NCBI RefSeq assembly: GCF_018499875.1
Contig: NZ_JAHBAY010000017.1
Span: forward strand, 113,878 to 177,877
Reading direction: 5' to 3'
Source: Kineosporia corallincola
GTDB taxonomy: Bacteria > Actinomycetota > Actinomycetes > Actinomycetales > Kineosporiaceae
Length of the DNA: 64,000 nucleotides
Part shown: in pieces, positions 16,487 through 26,232 of the stretch
How positions within the stretch are numbered: position 1 is the first letter of the stretch
Layout of the letters: every line of letters starts with the position of its first letter
The notes under the pieces: model-generated
Told to the model about the DNA's origin: nothing
What the model saw: only the letters and a program-made list of their open reading frames with translations
Databases searched by the model: none
Program-made: the position numbers and the translations under genes

Positions 16487-18665
16487 CCGGAACCCACGAT
16501 CTGAGAAGCGCTCTCGCCCCGGCCCGCGCTCAGCCAGTGACGCGCCCCGTCGCGGACGTCGTCCTGCTCGCGCTGGGCGCCGGGGATGCTGAGAAACGAC
16601 TGCGGGTGCGCCCCGAAACCGACGACGAGCCGCAGCGACGCGCCGAAATCGGGCTGGGCCACGCACACCGACTCGGCGCACCCCGGCAGCTCCACCGGAT
16701 CGCTCGCCGTACCGGGCCCGGCGAGTCGCACGGGTCCCAGAGGCCTGGGCGCGAAACGGTTCACCTGGCCCCAGCGGACCGGCCCGTCGGTCTTCGCCCG
16801 GTGCCGCAGCAGTGCCCGGGCCAGGAGCAGCTGCCCGCCGACGAAGTGCGCCGCATCCTGCCAGGGGGCGGGCACCAGGCCGTCGTCGAGGTGGTCCAGG
16901 AGCACGCGTAGCACGCTCTCGTGGTTGTTCAGGCAGAACGTGAAACCGTCGTCGTGGTGCTGGGCCGGGCGGGTGGCGGCCGACAGCACGGCCTCACGCA
17001 GGCAGTCGCGCAGGGCCACCAGCAGGGCCAGGCCGATCTCGTCCGTCCCGGAAGTTCCCTTCCAGCTGTCGATCTCGGCGAGGAGCGGGGTCAGGGTGGG
17101 CGAGCCGGCGGGAAGGTGCCGGTGCACCAGATCGCGGTAGTAGGTGTAGAACGAGGCATCGGTGTCGTGTTGCCAGGCCGCCGCCTCGCGGGCCGAGGGC
17201 TCGTCGCCGGCCGCGGACCGCAGCAGCTCGCCCACCCTCCGGGCCCGCCCGCCGCCGAAGAAGTTCCAGCCCAGCCCCGCGTCGCGCAGTTCGCGAACAC
17301 CGTTGTTGCAGTTGACGAGCGTGCCGCTGTCGAGTACGAGGCGAGGCAGGTCGTCTGCCGGGATCCATTCCGCCGGGCCACTTCTCACGCTGTCGGTGCG
17401 AAAGCCACGGGGGATCGGGCCGCTTCGCCGCAGATGGCGTCCGCCGACGGTCCAGGCGATGCGGCCGTCGGCGTCGGCGATCATGGCATTGACGGCGGGA
17501 AGGCCGCTGCGGGTGACGACGCCGACCGCCTCGTGCACGGTGCGAGCCCGGTGCAGCGACGCCGAGCCGAGATCGAGCGAGCCGGGCGACATCATCGGGC
17601 AGGACATCGCGACCGGCCGGCCGTCGAGCAGGCCCACCACCGGGCCCAGCCAGGTGTCGTGAATCTCGGCCGGCACCTCGGTGCCACCCGCCACCCGGAT
17701 CGTCTCGGTGCGTACCCGGTACTCGCCCGGGGCGAGCACCCGGTCGTCGGTGACCTCGCGCAGGTCGGGGGGCAGCTCGTGCAGGTCCACCGAGTCGCTC
17801 ACCAGGCGGGTGAAACCCCATGCCACGTGGGTGTTCTGGCCGGACACCAGAAACGGCAGGCCGGGCAGGGTGACGCCGGTGACCCGGTGCGCACCGACCA
17901 CCAGGGTGGCGGCGTACCAGAGGGCGGGCTCGGTGAGCGGCAGGTGCATGTCGTTGGCCAGCACGCGGTCCGGCCGTCCGACCAGGCCCAGGCGTTGCTC
18001 CCGTGCGGACGGCGCTCGGTCACCACGATCCGGTTCGGGTCGTCGGTGGGTGGCCCGGCGAAGAGGCGCCGCAGCTGTTCCAGCGGCGGTGCGTCCGGGG
18101 CCGTGGGCGCGGGCTGTCCCCGGACGTCGGTCTCCGCGGTGTCCGGCGTGCCGAGCAGGAAGTCCACGACCTCGGCCGGCATCGAGCGCCGCATCACCTC
18201 GACCATGCGGTTCTCCTCGCCGTCGGTGGCGAGGTCACGGTGCAGGAACTGGGCCGCGTTCAGGCAGTTCACCGGTTCCCAGGCGGGCAGGGTGCCCGGC
18301 CAGGCGCTGCCGGCGCCCCGGCTGAAGGCCAGGGCCAGGCCTCGCTGGTCATCCGGCAGCGACTCCCAGCAGGCGTCGGCCACCGCGGCCAGGCCGAGGG
18401 TGCGGCTCTCGACGTCGGAGGGCACGGCCGCGGGGCCGAAGAGCTCGGCCAGCCGGCCCTGCACGACCCGGCGGATCACGTCCATCTGCTGCGGGCGGTC
18501 CTGGGCCAGGCACCGGCCCAGGCCGGCCGCCGCGTCCTCCCAGGACCGCGCGGTGATCGTCGGGCGTCCGCCGGTGTCGCGGTGGACGGTGACGGGTGCG
18601 CCGGCGCCGGGGAGGTGGAGCGTCTGCGGCTCACCCGGTCCGGGCACCGCGCCGTGCTCAGGCAT
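16423..18665 (-). pseudogene. Penicillin acylase family protein, frameshifted
   Basis: The N-terminal frame (18665 to about 17984) carries the alpha chain and ends with the autoprocessing/catalytic motif GSNAWA, where the Ser becomes the N-terminal nucleophile of the beta chain. Immediately after it the homologous sequence continues in another frame as VGRPDRVLANDMHLPLTEP, then SGQNTHVAWGFTR and NNHESVLRVLLDHL, down to 16423. Restoring one C in the GCC-TGG run at 17982-17987 joins the frames, so a one-base loss (or an assembly error) explains the break. Members are Ntn hydrolases that cleave amide bonds; in NRPS loci they remove acyl groups from prodrugs. There is no visible signal peptide. 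The C-terminus overlaps the convergent J-domain gene by 64 bases. Confidence 0.8.
16469..16504. repeat. Perfect 18-base tandem duplication
   Basis: CCGGAACCCACGATCTGA occurs twice head to tail (16469-16486 and 16487-16504). The first copy contains the stop codon of the J-domain gene. On the other strand it adds a second QIVGSG unit to the acylase C-terminus. Being a multiple of three, it is frame-neutral. Confidence 0.95.
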
Positions 18666-19218
18666 CGCCGCCGCGTCCGCCGACCGGTGCCGGGCCGTAG
18701 GCCTCGGCCTGCATTCCGAAAAGCCTCTGGTAGATCCCGTTCTCGAGGTCGATCAGGGTGTCGTGGTGGCCGGTCTCGGCGATCTTCCCGCCGGAGACCA
18801 CCACGATCAGATCGGCCTCCTTGGCGGTGGAGAGCCGGTGTGAGGCGAACAGGGTGATGCCCCCGGCCGCCCGGGCGGTGCTGCGGGCCGCCGCCAGGTA
18901 GCCGCGCAGGATCTCCTCCTCCGCCAGCGGGTCGATCGCCGCCGCGGGTTCGTCGAGCAGGAGCATCAGCGGGGCCTGACGCATGCGGGCCCGGGCCAGC
19001 GCCAGGCGTTGCCACTGGCCCCCGGACAGCTGCACACCGTCGTCGTAGGAGCGGCCGAGAGGGGTCTCGAGCTTGCGTGGCAGGCCTTCCACCACGTCCA
19101 GCGCCCGGCCCTCGCGCAGGGCGAGATCGATGAGGTCCGCGTCGTCCATGCGCGGGATGTTGCCCAGCCCGACGCTCTGCCCGGCGGGGAACTCCAGCCG
19201 GCCGAAGTCCTGGAAGCG
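18658..19218 (-). pseudogene. ABC exporter ATPase remnant (C-terminal half of nucleotide-binding domain)
   Basis: About 187 codons starting abruptly at HRFQDFGRLEFPAGQSVG, with the signature LSGGQWQRLALARARM, Walker B PLMLLLDEPAAAID, and the H-loop LFASHRLST. The transmembrane domain and Walker A, which should lie upstream, are missing and are replaced by unrelated carrier-domain sequence. The product could not bind or export anything on its own. It overlaps the acylase start by 8 bases, so the two once shared an operon. Confidence 0.8.
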
Positions 19219-19376
19219 GTGGCCGCGGTGGCCACGGGGGTCACGACCGGTGCCGCCACCGGGGCCGGTGGGACGGTGCCGGACGCCTGGAGCATCTGGT
19301 GCACCAGGGCGGCCAGTCCGGCGGCCGTCGGGGTCTCGAACAACCGGGTCAGCGGGAGGTCGAGCTGGTGGGCACC
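19219..19376 (-). pseudogene. NRPS carrier-domain stub
   Basis: The frame reads AHQLDLPLTRLFETPTAAGL followed by LAALVHQMLQASG and a Pro/Ala/Val linker. This is the characteristic end of a peptidyl carrier domain with its linker. The phosphopantetheine serine and everything upstream are absent: the stub abuts the GlxA-type regulator at about 19376. Downstream it is joined to the truncated ABC ATPase. It is best explained as what remains of a large NRPS gene after deletion. Confidence 0.62.
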
Positions 19377-19390
19377 AGGTCGCCCTGGCG

Positions 19391-20341
19391 GTGATGCCGG
19401 GTACGCCGATCTTCGAGCTGGCCGTGCCCTGCGAGGTGTTCGGCATCGCCCGGCCCGACCTGGCCGACCCCTGGTACGGGTTCCGGGTGTGCGCCACCGA
19501 ACCCGGGGCGGTGGTGGCGGGTGGGTTCGCGACCACCAGCCCCCACGGGCTCGACGACCTGGTCACGGCCGGCACGGTGATCGTGCCCGGGTGCGCGAAC
19601 GCCGAGGCCGAGCAGCCGCGGGAGCTGGTGGAGGCGGTGCGTGAGGCACACGCGCGGGGTGCGCGGATCGCGGCGATCTGCACCGGCGCGTTCGTGGTGG
19701 CCCAGGCCGGACTGCTCGACGGGCGCCGGGCCACCACCCACTGGATGCACGCCGGGCAGCTGCGGCGCCGCTTTCCACGGGTCCGGCTGGACGAGAACGT
19801 GCTGTACGCCGCCGACGGCCGGGTGCACACCTCGGCGGGCACGGCCTCGGCCATCGACCTGTGCCTGGAGCTGGTGCGCCAGGACCACGGCACGGCGGTG
19901 GCCAACGCCCTGGCACGGCGGATGGTGACGCCGCCGCACCGCGCGGCCGACCAGGCCCAGTACATGACCGCGCCGATGCCGGTGGCGGGTTCCGGCCGCC
20001 CGGCGGTGCTGGGGGAGGTGACCGACTGGGCCCTGGCGCACCTGGGCGAGCCGATCCGCCTGCGGGACCTGGCCGCCCGGGCCTGCCTGAGCGAACGGCA
20101 GCTCACCCGGCGCTTTCTGCGGGTGCACGGGCGGACGCCGGGCGACTGGCTGACCCGGGAACGTCTGCGACGCGCCCAGGAACTGCTGGAGACCACCGAC
20201 CTGACGATCGAGACCGTCGCGGGTGACTGCGGTTTCGGCACCGCCGCCGGTCTGCGGGCGGCCTTCGCCCGGCATCTGCGCATCTCCCCGAGCGACTACC
20301 GGGCCACCTGGCGGGGTGACTCCGACCGGGTGCGGGGATGA
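19391..20341 (+). CDS. GlxA-family regulator (DJ-1/PfpI plus AraC DNA-binding domain)
   Basis: About 316 residues. The N-terminal DJ-1/PfpI-like domain (AVPCEVFGIARPDLADPWYGF; IAAICTGAFVVAQAGLL) is followed by an AraC-type double helix-turn-helix (RDLAARACLSERQLTRRFLR; TIETVAGDCGFGTAAGLRAAF). Relatives usually begin 6-8 residues earlier (HQVALAVMPG), and that sequence is present in frame back to 19373, but the codon where a start would be expected is GGG. The usable start is therefore GTG 19391 or ATG 19394, possibly because the rearrangement that left the NRPS stub removed the original start. Its target genes are unknown. Confidence 0.85.
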   Translation: MMPGTPIFELAVPCEVFGIARPDLADPWYGFRVCATEPGAVVAGGFATTSPHGLDDLVTAGTVIVPGCANAEAEQPRELVEAVREAHARGARIAAICTGAFVVAQAGLLDGRRATTHWMHAGQLRRRFPRVRLDENVLYAADGRVHTSAGTASAIDLCLELVRQDHGTAVANALARRMVTPPHRAADQAQYMTAPMPVAGSGRPAVLGEVTDWALAHLGEPIRLRDLAARACLSERQLTRRFLRVHGRTPGDWLTRERLRRAQELLETTDLTIETVAGDCGFGTAAGLRAAFARHLRISPSDYRATWRGDSDRVRG

Positions 20342-20433
20342 CACCCCATTCACCCGCACCCACTCCCGGCTGCCGCTCGGCGCAGGAGCCCCACTCCCGG
20401 TCTGGTCTTGACCCGGCGCCCCGCGTACGGTGC

Positions 20434-20447
20434 AGTAAGCGTTTACT
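20434..20447. promoter_or_regulatory. LacI-type operator upstream of the Tat-exported glycan protein
   Basis: AGTAAGCGTTTACT nearly matches the site at 26256 (AGTAAACGGTTACT). It sits inside a larger inverted repeat with 8-base arms GTGCAGTA (20430-20437) and TACTGCAC (20447-20454). It ends 30 bases before the GTG start, where a repressor would block transcription. The likely regulator is encoded at 25071-26156. Confidence 0.65.
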
Positions 20448-20477
20448 ACTGCACTGCGCGACTCCGAGGGAGAAGTT

Positions 20478-23414
20478 GTGAAGCAGGTCAGCCGACGAAC
20501 ACTCCTGAACGGCGGCGGGGCGGCTCTGACCGCCACGGCGATCGGCGCCGGCTGGGTGCCGGAACGGGCCGGTGCGGCATCCGTCGATTCGTCCGCAGCC
20601 ACCGGCCGGGGCCGGGCCGACGACCCCGTCCTCGACACGGTGGTCTTCGCCCAGGCGTCTTCCGAGTCGGCACATGGGGTTTCGGCCGACACGTCGAGTG
20701 TGGTGGAGGGTGCGCTGGGGCAGGGGGCGCGCCGGCTCGAGCCTTCGTCGTCCTCGGGTTTCTGGGGCGGCACGGTGGCGTTCACCCTGGCGGTGAAGCC
20801 CACGGGTACCACCTACCTGTCGGTGAAGCTCTTCGGCGAGGAGTACGCCGCCGCCGAGCAGGAGTGGCGTCTGCACGCCTTCGTCGACGGCCGCAGCCTG
20901 GGCTGGCTGGAGACCGGCGCCGTCGACAACGTCGACCTGATGAGCCAGCACCCCCGCCGGATCAACGGTTTCTTTCTTCACACCCTGCCGCTGCCGCAGG
21001 CGATCACCCGGGGCCGGCACGAACTGCGGATCGAGATCCGTTCCACCGGGCGGATCTACGCCTACGGCGCGACCGACGCGACCTACTTCCGGCCGATGAC
21101 CAGCGCGTCGCGGGCGCTGTACCGGGCCTACACCCACACCGCCCCGTACTTCACCCCGGCGGCCGACGACCCGTTCGGGACGTCCCCGGCCCCGGGCACC
21201 CGGGCGTCCACCGACGACGAGGTACTGGCACGGGTGCGGGCCCGGGTGCTGGCCGACCAGAACCGGCTGCTGTTCTCGGCGGCCACCCGCACCACGGACG
21301 CCTGGGGCTGGACGGCGCTGGCCGAGGGCTACTTCTGGGAGGACGGCCCGGCCTACCACGACCCGCGCGCCGTGGCCCAGGTCTGCGCCGCGATCGACGG
21401 CCGCTACCTGGCCTGGAAGAACGACGACGCGGTGCTGACCTCGTCGGACCAGCAGTGGCAGGGGTTCGGCCGGGTCGGGCTGGCGCTGTGCCGGCTGTGG
21501 GAGGTGATCGGCGGCGAGCTGGACCGCACCGTGACCACCGGCATCACCGAGGTCGCCAATCCCGGCTTCGAGATCGGGCTCTCGGGCTGGACGGCGTCGG
21601 TCTGGTCCGGTTCCGGGTCGAGCGTGGCCGACCCCGCCGTGCACCGCACCGGCGCCGGATCGGCGAAGGTGGCCGCCACCGCCGGGTCGCTGGCCGGGAT
21701 CAGCGTGGGCGCCAACCGGGTGCTGGTGGGCCAGGGGCCGCACCGCTACGGCGTGTGGTGCCGCACCGATGACGTCGCCTCACCCGGTGCCTACCTGGAC
21801 GTGATCTTCTACGACGCCTCCGGCACCGTGGTGCAGGGCGACCGGAAGCAGTTCGCGGCCACCGGCACACACGACTGGGAGCAGGTGACGCTGGACCTCA
21901 CCACCCCGGTCGCCGCCACACACGCCCGCCTGGACCTGCGGGTTCAGGGCGGCGGCACGGCCTGGTTCGACGACGTGACCATCGAGAAGCTGGACGGGGC
22001 GGCCGATCCGGTGCCGGCGGCGGACCTGCCGGTGCGCCGGGTGGCCTATGCGCAGATGCTGCTGGCCAGCCGGGAGTACTGGCGGCAGCATCAGCGGCAC
22101 TACACCAACCAGGTGCTGATCTGTGCGATCGGCGTGTACCAGGCCAACCGGGGCCTGCGGCTGCTCGGCTCGGACCAGGCCTGGCCGGAGACGCGGGCAC
22201 TGCGCTGGCTGTACGAGGCGGTGGGCCTGGAGCCGCTGCGCGGGCCGGAGACCGAGGACGGCACCGCCACCTGGCCCCTGGGGCACGACTACCACGTGGT
22301 GACACCGAAGGGCCTGACCCGGGAGCTCGGCTACGTCGGCACCTACGGCGAGGTGTCGGACTGGCTGGTGGCGCTGTACGAGTCGGTCACCGTGGGCCCG
22401 GACGGCACACAGGACGCCGTGCTGCGTGAGCAGATCCTGCGGATCATCCGCACCCGGGCGCTGTTCCGCCTGCCCGGGGTGGACGAGGAGGGCAACCACG
22501 TGATGCGGCTGGAGTCGGTGATCGGCTGGCGCAACGAGCACTACCCGGGTGACGCCGTGTACGCCCAGCGCACCGCCTGGGACGGGCACCCACTGGAGGC
22601 CGTCGGCGTGTTCGGCGACCCGCGGCTGGCCGGGTACGCCCAGCAGATGGTGGCCGACGGGCAGTTCGCCCCGCAGATCGACCTGCTGCTGGCCAACACC
22701 GGCAACCGGGTCGGCCTCAACGCCTTTCACCTGATCAGCCGCGACCTGCCCGGGTTCGGCCGGCTGGCGCCGTCGAATGACCGGCTGCCGATGGGATGGG
22801 ACCGCCCGGACGTCCTGTTCACCGACGAGACCGCCGGCGTGGTGGCGCTCAAGCGCGGCCGGGAGGTCCTCTACGTGTCGCTGTACTGGCGGGCCCGGCA
22901 GGCGGTGAACAACTGGGCGCGGGTGCACCTGGTCACCCCGCAGTCCGAGCGTTCCGGCACGATCGACGTCACCACCCGGTTCGGCACCGCGCGGGGCGAC
23001 ACCTTCACCGTGCAGGACTGGGTGACCACCGACTACGCGGTGAACGACGGCGCCGGGGCCTGCACCTCCACCGGCGGCGGTCGCACGCCGCCCGGCGACG
23101 ACATCGAACAGGCCTGGGCCGGAACGGTTCTCCGCCGGCGTGCGGTGCCGGGCGACATGGACCCGGCGCTGGGGTGCGGATCGGTCACCGGGATCGAGAG
23201 CATCGACGTCGGTCGTGCACCGTACTACGAGCTGGACTACGCCGGGTACCTGATCGCGATGAACACCACCACCGACCAGACCTTCACGTTCGATCCGGGC
23301 CGGTCCGGCAGGGGCGTCGACCTGGCCACCGGGCACTCCGTGCAGCTGTCGGCGCGGCACCGGCTGGGGCCGGGGACGTCCGTGGTGCTCTTCGACCCGT
23401 CCGGACGTTCGTGA
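20478..23414 (+). CDS. Tat-exported carbohydrate-active protein of unknown class with internal CBM
   Basis: A 978-residue secreted protein. The twin-arginine signal reads SRRTLLNGGG, with a hydrophobic stretch ending about residue 35. Residues 60-300 form a beta-rich then mixed region (FLHTLPLPQAITRGRHELRIE). Residues about 352-510 are a jelly-roll carbohydrate-binding module of the CBM4/22-like type (NPGFEIGLSGW, then TAWFDDVTIEKLDG). The rest (YWRQHQRHYTNQ, RELGYVGTYGEVSDWLVALY, NEHYPGDAVYAQRTAWDGHP) looks alpha/alpha-barrel like and recalls polysaccharide lyases or hydrolases, but I cannot assign a family. The start is GTG 20478 with GAGGGAG upstream. The GH43 neighbour and shared operator imply plant hemicellulose or pectin as substrate. 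Confidence 0.72.
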   Translation: MKQVSRRTLLNGGGAALTATAIGAGWVPERAGAASVDSSAATGRGRADDPVLDTVVFAQASSESAHGVSADTSSVVEGALGQGARRLEPSSSSGFWGGTVAFTLAVKPTGTTYLSVKLFGEEYAAAEQEWRLHAFVDGRSLGWLETGAVDNVDLMSQHPRRINGFFLHTLPLPQAITRGRHELRIEIRSTGRIYAYGATDATYFRPMTSASRALYRAYTHTAPYFTPAADDPFGTSPAPGTRASTDDEVLARVRARVLADQNRLLFSAATRTTDAWGWTALAEGYFWEDGPAYHDPRAVAQVCAAIDGRYLAWKNDDAVLTSSDQQWQGFGRVGLALCRLWEVIGGELDRTVTTGITEVANPGFEIGLSGWTASVWSGSGSSVADPAVHRTGAGSAKVAATAGSLAGISVGANRVLVGQGPHRYGVWCRTDDVASPGAYLDVIFYDASGTVVQGDRKQFAATGTHDWEQVTLDLTTPVAATHARLDLRVQGGGTAWFDDVTIEKLDGAADPVPAADLPVRRVAYAQMLLASREYWRQHQRHYTNQVLICAIGVYQANRGLRLLGSDQAWPETRALRWLYEAVGLEPLRGPETEDGTATWPLGHDYHVVTPKGLTRELGYVGTYGEVSDWLVALYESVTVGPDGTQDAVLREQILRIIRTRALFRLPGVDEEGNHVMRLESVIGWRNEHYPGDAVYAQRTAWDGHPLEAVGVFGDPRLAGYAQQMVADGQFAPQIDLLLANTGNRVGLNAFHLISRDLPGFGRLAPSNDRLPMGWDRPDVLFTDETAGVVALKRGREVLYVSLYWRARQAVNNWARVHLVTPQSERSGTIDVTTRFGTARGDTFTVQDWVTTDYAVNDGAGACTSTGGGRTPPGDDIEQAWAGTVLRRRAVPGDMDPALGCGSVTGIESIDVGRAPYYELDYAGYLIAMNTTTDQTFTFDPGRSGRGVDLATGHSVQLSARHRLGPGTSVVLFDPSGRS

Positions 23415-23481
23415 ATCGCAACAGAGCGGGAAGTTTCGTTGTTCTTTCGTCGTCCATGAACCAAACAGGCCAGGAGAAGAT

Positions 23482-25161
23482 GTGAGTCAGCTGGTGCGCA
23501 ATCCGGTGCTGCGCGGGTTCGAGCCCGATCCGAGCATCGCCGTGTGGAACGGCCGGTATGTCATCGCGACCAGCACGTTCGAGTGGTTCCCCGGCGTGCG
23601 CCTGCACATCAGTGACGACCTGGCGCACTGGCAGCCGGCCGGGCACGTGCTCACGACTCCGGAACAACTCGATCTGCGAGGTGTTCCGGATTCGGGCGGG
23701 ATCTGGGCGCCGTCGGTGAGTGTGGCGCACGGGCGGCTCTGGCTGGTCTACACCGTGGTGCGCACCAGTGGGGCAGCCGGCAAGGACCTGGACAACTACC
23801 TGGTCACCGCCGATGCGCCGGAGGGCCCGTGGTCGGCCCCGGTGCGTCTGGGCTCACGGGGTTTCGATGCCTCGATGTTCCACGACGACGACGGACGTCA
23901 CTGGCTGGCCTGCGTGCGCTGGGACCCGCGGGCCGGGCGGCGGCGGTTCGCCGGCATCAGCGTGCAGGAGTACGACTGCGACCGAGCATGTCTCGTCGGG
24001 CCGGCCCGGGTGGTGCTCACCTCGGACGAGCTGATCGAGGGGCCGAACCTCTACCGGAAGGGGGATTTCGTGTACCTGATGGTGGCCCAGGGTGGCACCG
24101 GCTGGAACCACGGGATCGCGATGGCCCGCTCCCGCGACGTGCTCGGGCCGTACCGGGCCGATCCCTGGCCGAGCCTGCTGACCACCCGGGACGACCCGGC
24201 GTCGCCGCTCCAGAAGGCGGGCCACGGCGAGCTCGTGCGCACGGCCGAAGATGACTGGTACCTGGTGCATCTGGCGTCCCGCCCGGTCGCCGACGAGCAG
24301 GGCCGGTTCTGTGTCACCGGTCGCGAGACCTGCCTGCAACGGGTCACCTGGACCGATGACGGATGGCTGCGCGTGGCCGACGACGAAGGTGTCCCGACCG
24401 GCGGTTTCCTGCCCCGGCAGGACGTGGCGGTGCCGGGGGAGGGACGGTCGGCCGTCGTCTCCCCGGATCTGGTGGAGGAGTTCGGCGGCCCGGAGCTCGA
24501 CACCCGGGTCTGGTCGAGCCTGCGCCGGCCCGCGACGCCGGACTGGGCCGACCTGACGTCCCGGCCCGGCCGGCTGCGGCTGCGGGGCGGCCAGTACCCG
24601 GGCTCCCGGTTCGGTCAGTCGATGGTGGCCACCCGGCTGAAGGAGCCGTGGGCGTGCGCCACGACGGTGGTGGAGGCGTCGCCGGCCGACATCGGGCAGC
24701 GCGCGGGCCTGGCCGTCTGGTACGACGCCGTGGGCTATCACTATATTCACGTGACGCTCGACGACGAGGGACGCCGCGTGGTGCTGGTGGAGAGCTCGAC
24801 GCCCCGGGGCGGTCTGGTGGCCGCCGGGGAACCGCACGCGGTGCCCGGCCCGGGATCCGTGCACCTGCGGTTCAGGCTGGAAAAACGCACGGTGGCGATG
24901 GATTTCGGAAGGGACGGGCTGGCCTGGACGACCGTCGCGGTGCTGCCCTCGCGTCCGGTGTCCGACGACTGCGAGGGTCTGCTGCGGTTCACCGGGGCGA
25001 TGGTGGCGCTGCGCGCGGACGATCACGACGGCACCGGTCTCCGTGCCGACTTCGGCCGCACCACCGTGGCTTACGACTGCGGGGCCGGTGGTGGGGCGAC
25101 CGAGTCGCGGACGACGAGTTCGGTGCGCAGATGCACCGGTTTGCCGGGAACCCCCTCGTAG
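23482..25161 (+). CDS. Glycoside hydrolase family 43 (beta-xylosidase/arabinofuranosidase type)
   Basis: A 559-residue enzyme. An N-terminal five-bladed propeller carries the GH43 catalytic triad: base Asp16 (EPDPSIA), pKa modulator Asp129 (RGFDASMF) and acid Glu186 (LIEGPNLY). Residues about 335-540 form the C-terminal concanavalin-like sandwich found in beta-xylosidases (EFGGPELDTRVWSS; RAGLAVWYDAVGYHYIHVTL). There is no signal peptide, so it acts in the cytoplasm on imported oligosaccharides. The start is GTG with a CAGGAGAAG ribosome site. It follows the Tat-exported protein by 67 bases, probably in one transcript, and its 3' end overlaps the convergent LacI gene by 91 bases. Confidence 0.92.
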   Translation: MSQLVRNPVLRGFEPDPSIAVWNGRYVIATSTFEWFPGVRLHISDDLAHWQPAGHVLTTPEQLDLRGVPDSGGIWAPSVSVAHGRLWLVYTVVRTSGAAGKDLDNYLVTADAPEGPWSAPVRLGSRGFDASMFHDDDGRHWLACVRWDPRAGRRRFAGISVQEYDCDRACLVGPARVVLTSDELIEGPNLYRKGDFVYLMVAQGGTGWNHGIAMARSRDVLGPYRADPWPSLLTTRDDPASPLQKAGHGELVRTAEDDWYLVHLASRPVADEQGRFCVTGRETCLQRVTWTDDGWLRVADDEGVPTGGFLPRQDVAVPGEGRSAVVSPDLVEEFGGPELDTRVWSSLRRPATPDWADLTSRPGRLRLRGGQYPGSRFGQSMVATRLKEPWACATTVVEASPADIGQRAGLAVWYDAVGYHYIHVTLDDEGRRVVLVESSTPRGGLVAAGEPHAVPGPGSVHLRFRLEKRTVAMDFGRDGLAWTTVAVLPSRPVSDDCEGLLRFTGAMVALRADDHDGTGLRADFGRTTVAYDCGAGGGATESRTTSSVRRCTGLPGTPS

Positions 25162-26156
25162 AGAGCCATCCGGACGGCCCGGGCCCCCATGTCCTCGTAC
25201 GGCACCCGCACCGTGGTGAGCGCCGGGTTGAGGTCACGGGCGCCCGGCACGTCGTCGTACCCGGTCACCGAGACGTCGTGAGGGCAGCGCAGACCGCGGC
25301 TGCGCAGCGCCTCCAGCGCCCCGGCCGCCATCACGTCGGCGCCGCAGAGCACCACGGTGGGACGCCGGGGGCCGGGCAGGGTGTCGAACACGTCCAGGAC
25401 GGCGCGGCGGGCCTGGTCCCGGTCGTAGAGCGCGTGCCGTACCACCACGTCGTCCTCGTCGATCCTGGCCTCCCGCAACGCCTTCCGGTACCCGCTCAGC
25501 CGCTCGTCGGCGGTGGAGAAACCCTTCGCCCCGGGCAGCAGCAGAAAGCGGCGGTGCCCGGCCTGCGCCGCGTACCGGGCCACCGCTGCGGCCCCGGCCT
25601 CGTTGTCGTACTGGATGCTGATGGCGTCGGTGTCGTTCTCCAGCTCCGGGCGCCCGCAGAGCACCAGGCGGCCCCCGGAGGCCCGCAGCGAGCTGGAGTA
25701 CCGGGCGATCTGCCGGTGGTACTCCCGGGTGTTCCAGGTGCCGCCGGGCAGGATGACGGCGGCGGCCTTCTGTTCCCGCATCAGCTCGATCAGGGCCAGC
25801 TCCCGTTCCGGGTCGCCGTCGGTGGTGCCCACCAGGCACAGCCGTCCCTCGGCGCGGCCCTCCCGCTCGGCGCCCTGGGCGATCGCCGCGAACGAGGGAC
25901 CGGTGATGTCGCCCAGCAGCACGGCGATCGGGCCGGAGGCCGCGCCGGACAGGCCGCGCGCGTACGGGTTGGCCGTGTAGTCCAGCCGGTTCACCGCTTC
26001 CATCACCCGCTCCCGGGTGGCGGCGGCCACCGGGTAGTTGCCGGCCAGGACGCGTGACACGGTGGCGGTCGACACCCCCGCCTCCCGGGCGACGTCGCGG
26101 ATCGTGGCGGCGGTGGTGCCGCTGCTGCGACGGCGTCTTCTCGTCTGCTGATCCAC
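25071..26156 (-). CDS. LacI-family transcriptional regulator (GH43/ABC locus)
   Basis: A 361-residue regulator with a basic N-terminus (QQTRRRRRSS), helix-turn-helix ATIRDVAREAGVSTATVSRVLAG, and an effector domain (GPIAVLLGDITGPSFAAIAQG; VSVTGYDDVPGARDLNPALTTVRVP). It is divergent from the sugar-binding-protein operon and convergent with the GH43 gene. Sites AGTAARCGNTTACT-like lie between it and the importer operon and upstream of 20478, so it probably represses both flanking transcripts. Confidence 0.93.
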   Translation of the reverse strand: MDQQTRRRRRSSGTTAATIRDVAREAGVSTATVSRVLAGNYPVAAATRERVMEAVNRLDYTANPYARGLSGAASGPIAVLLGDITGPSFAAIAQGAEREGRAEGRLCLVGTTDGDPERELALIELMREQKAAAVILPGGTWNTREYHRQIARYSSSLRASGGRLVLCGRPELENDTDAISIQYDNEAGAAAVARYAAQAGHRRFLLLPGAKGFSTADERLSGYRKALREARIDEDDVVVRHALYDRDQARRAVLDVFDTLPGPRRPTVVLCGADVMAAGALEALRSRGLRCPHDVSVTGYDDVPGARDLNPALTTVRVPYEDMGARAVRMALYEGVPGKPVHLRTELVVRDSVAPPPAPQS

Positions 26157-26232
26157 GAACGACTCTCCTGCTCCGGCCGGCCCGCCTGGCGCGGCCCGGG
26201 ATCCCTGCTCGGCAACTCTGGACTTCGTTCAT

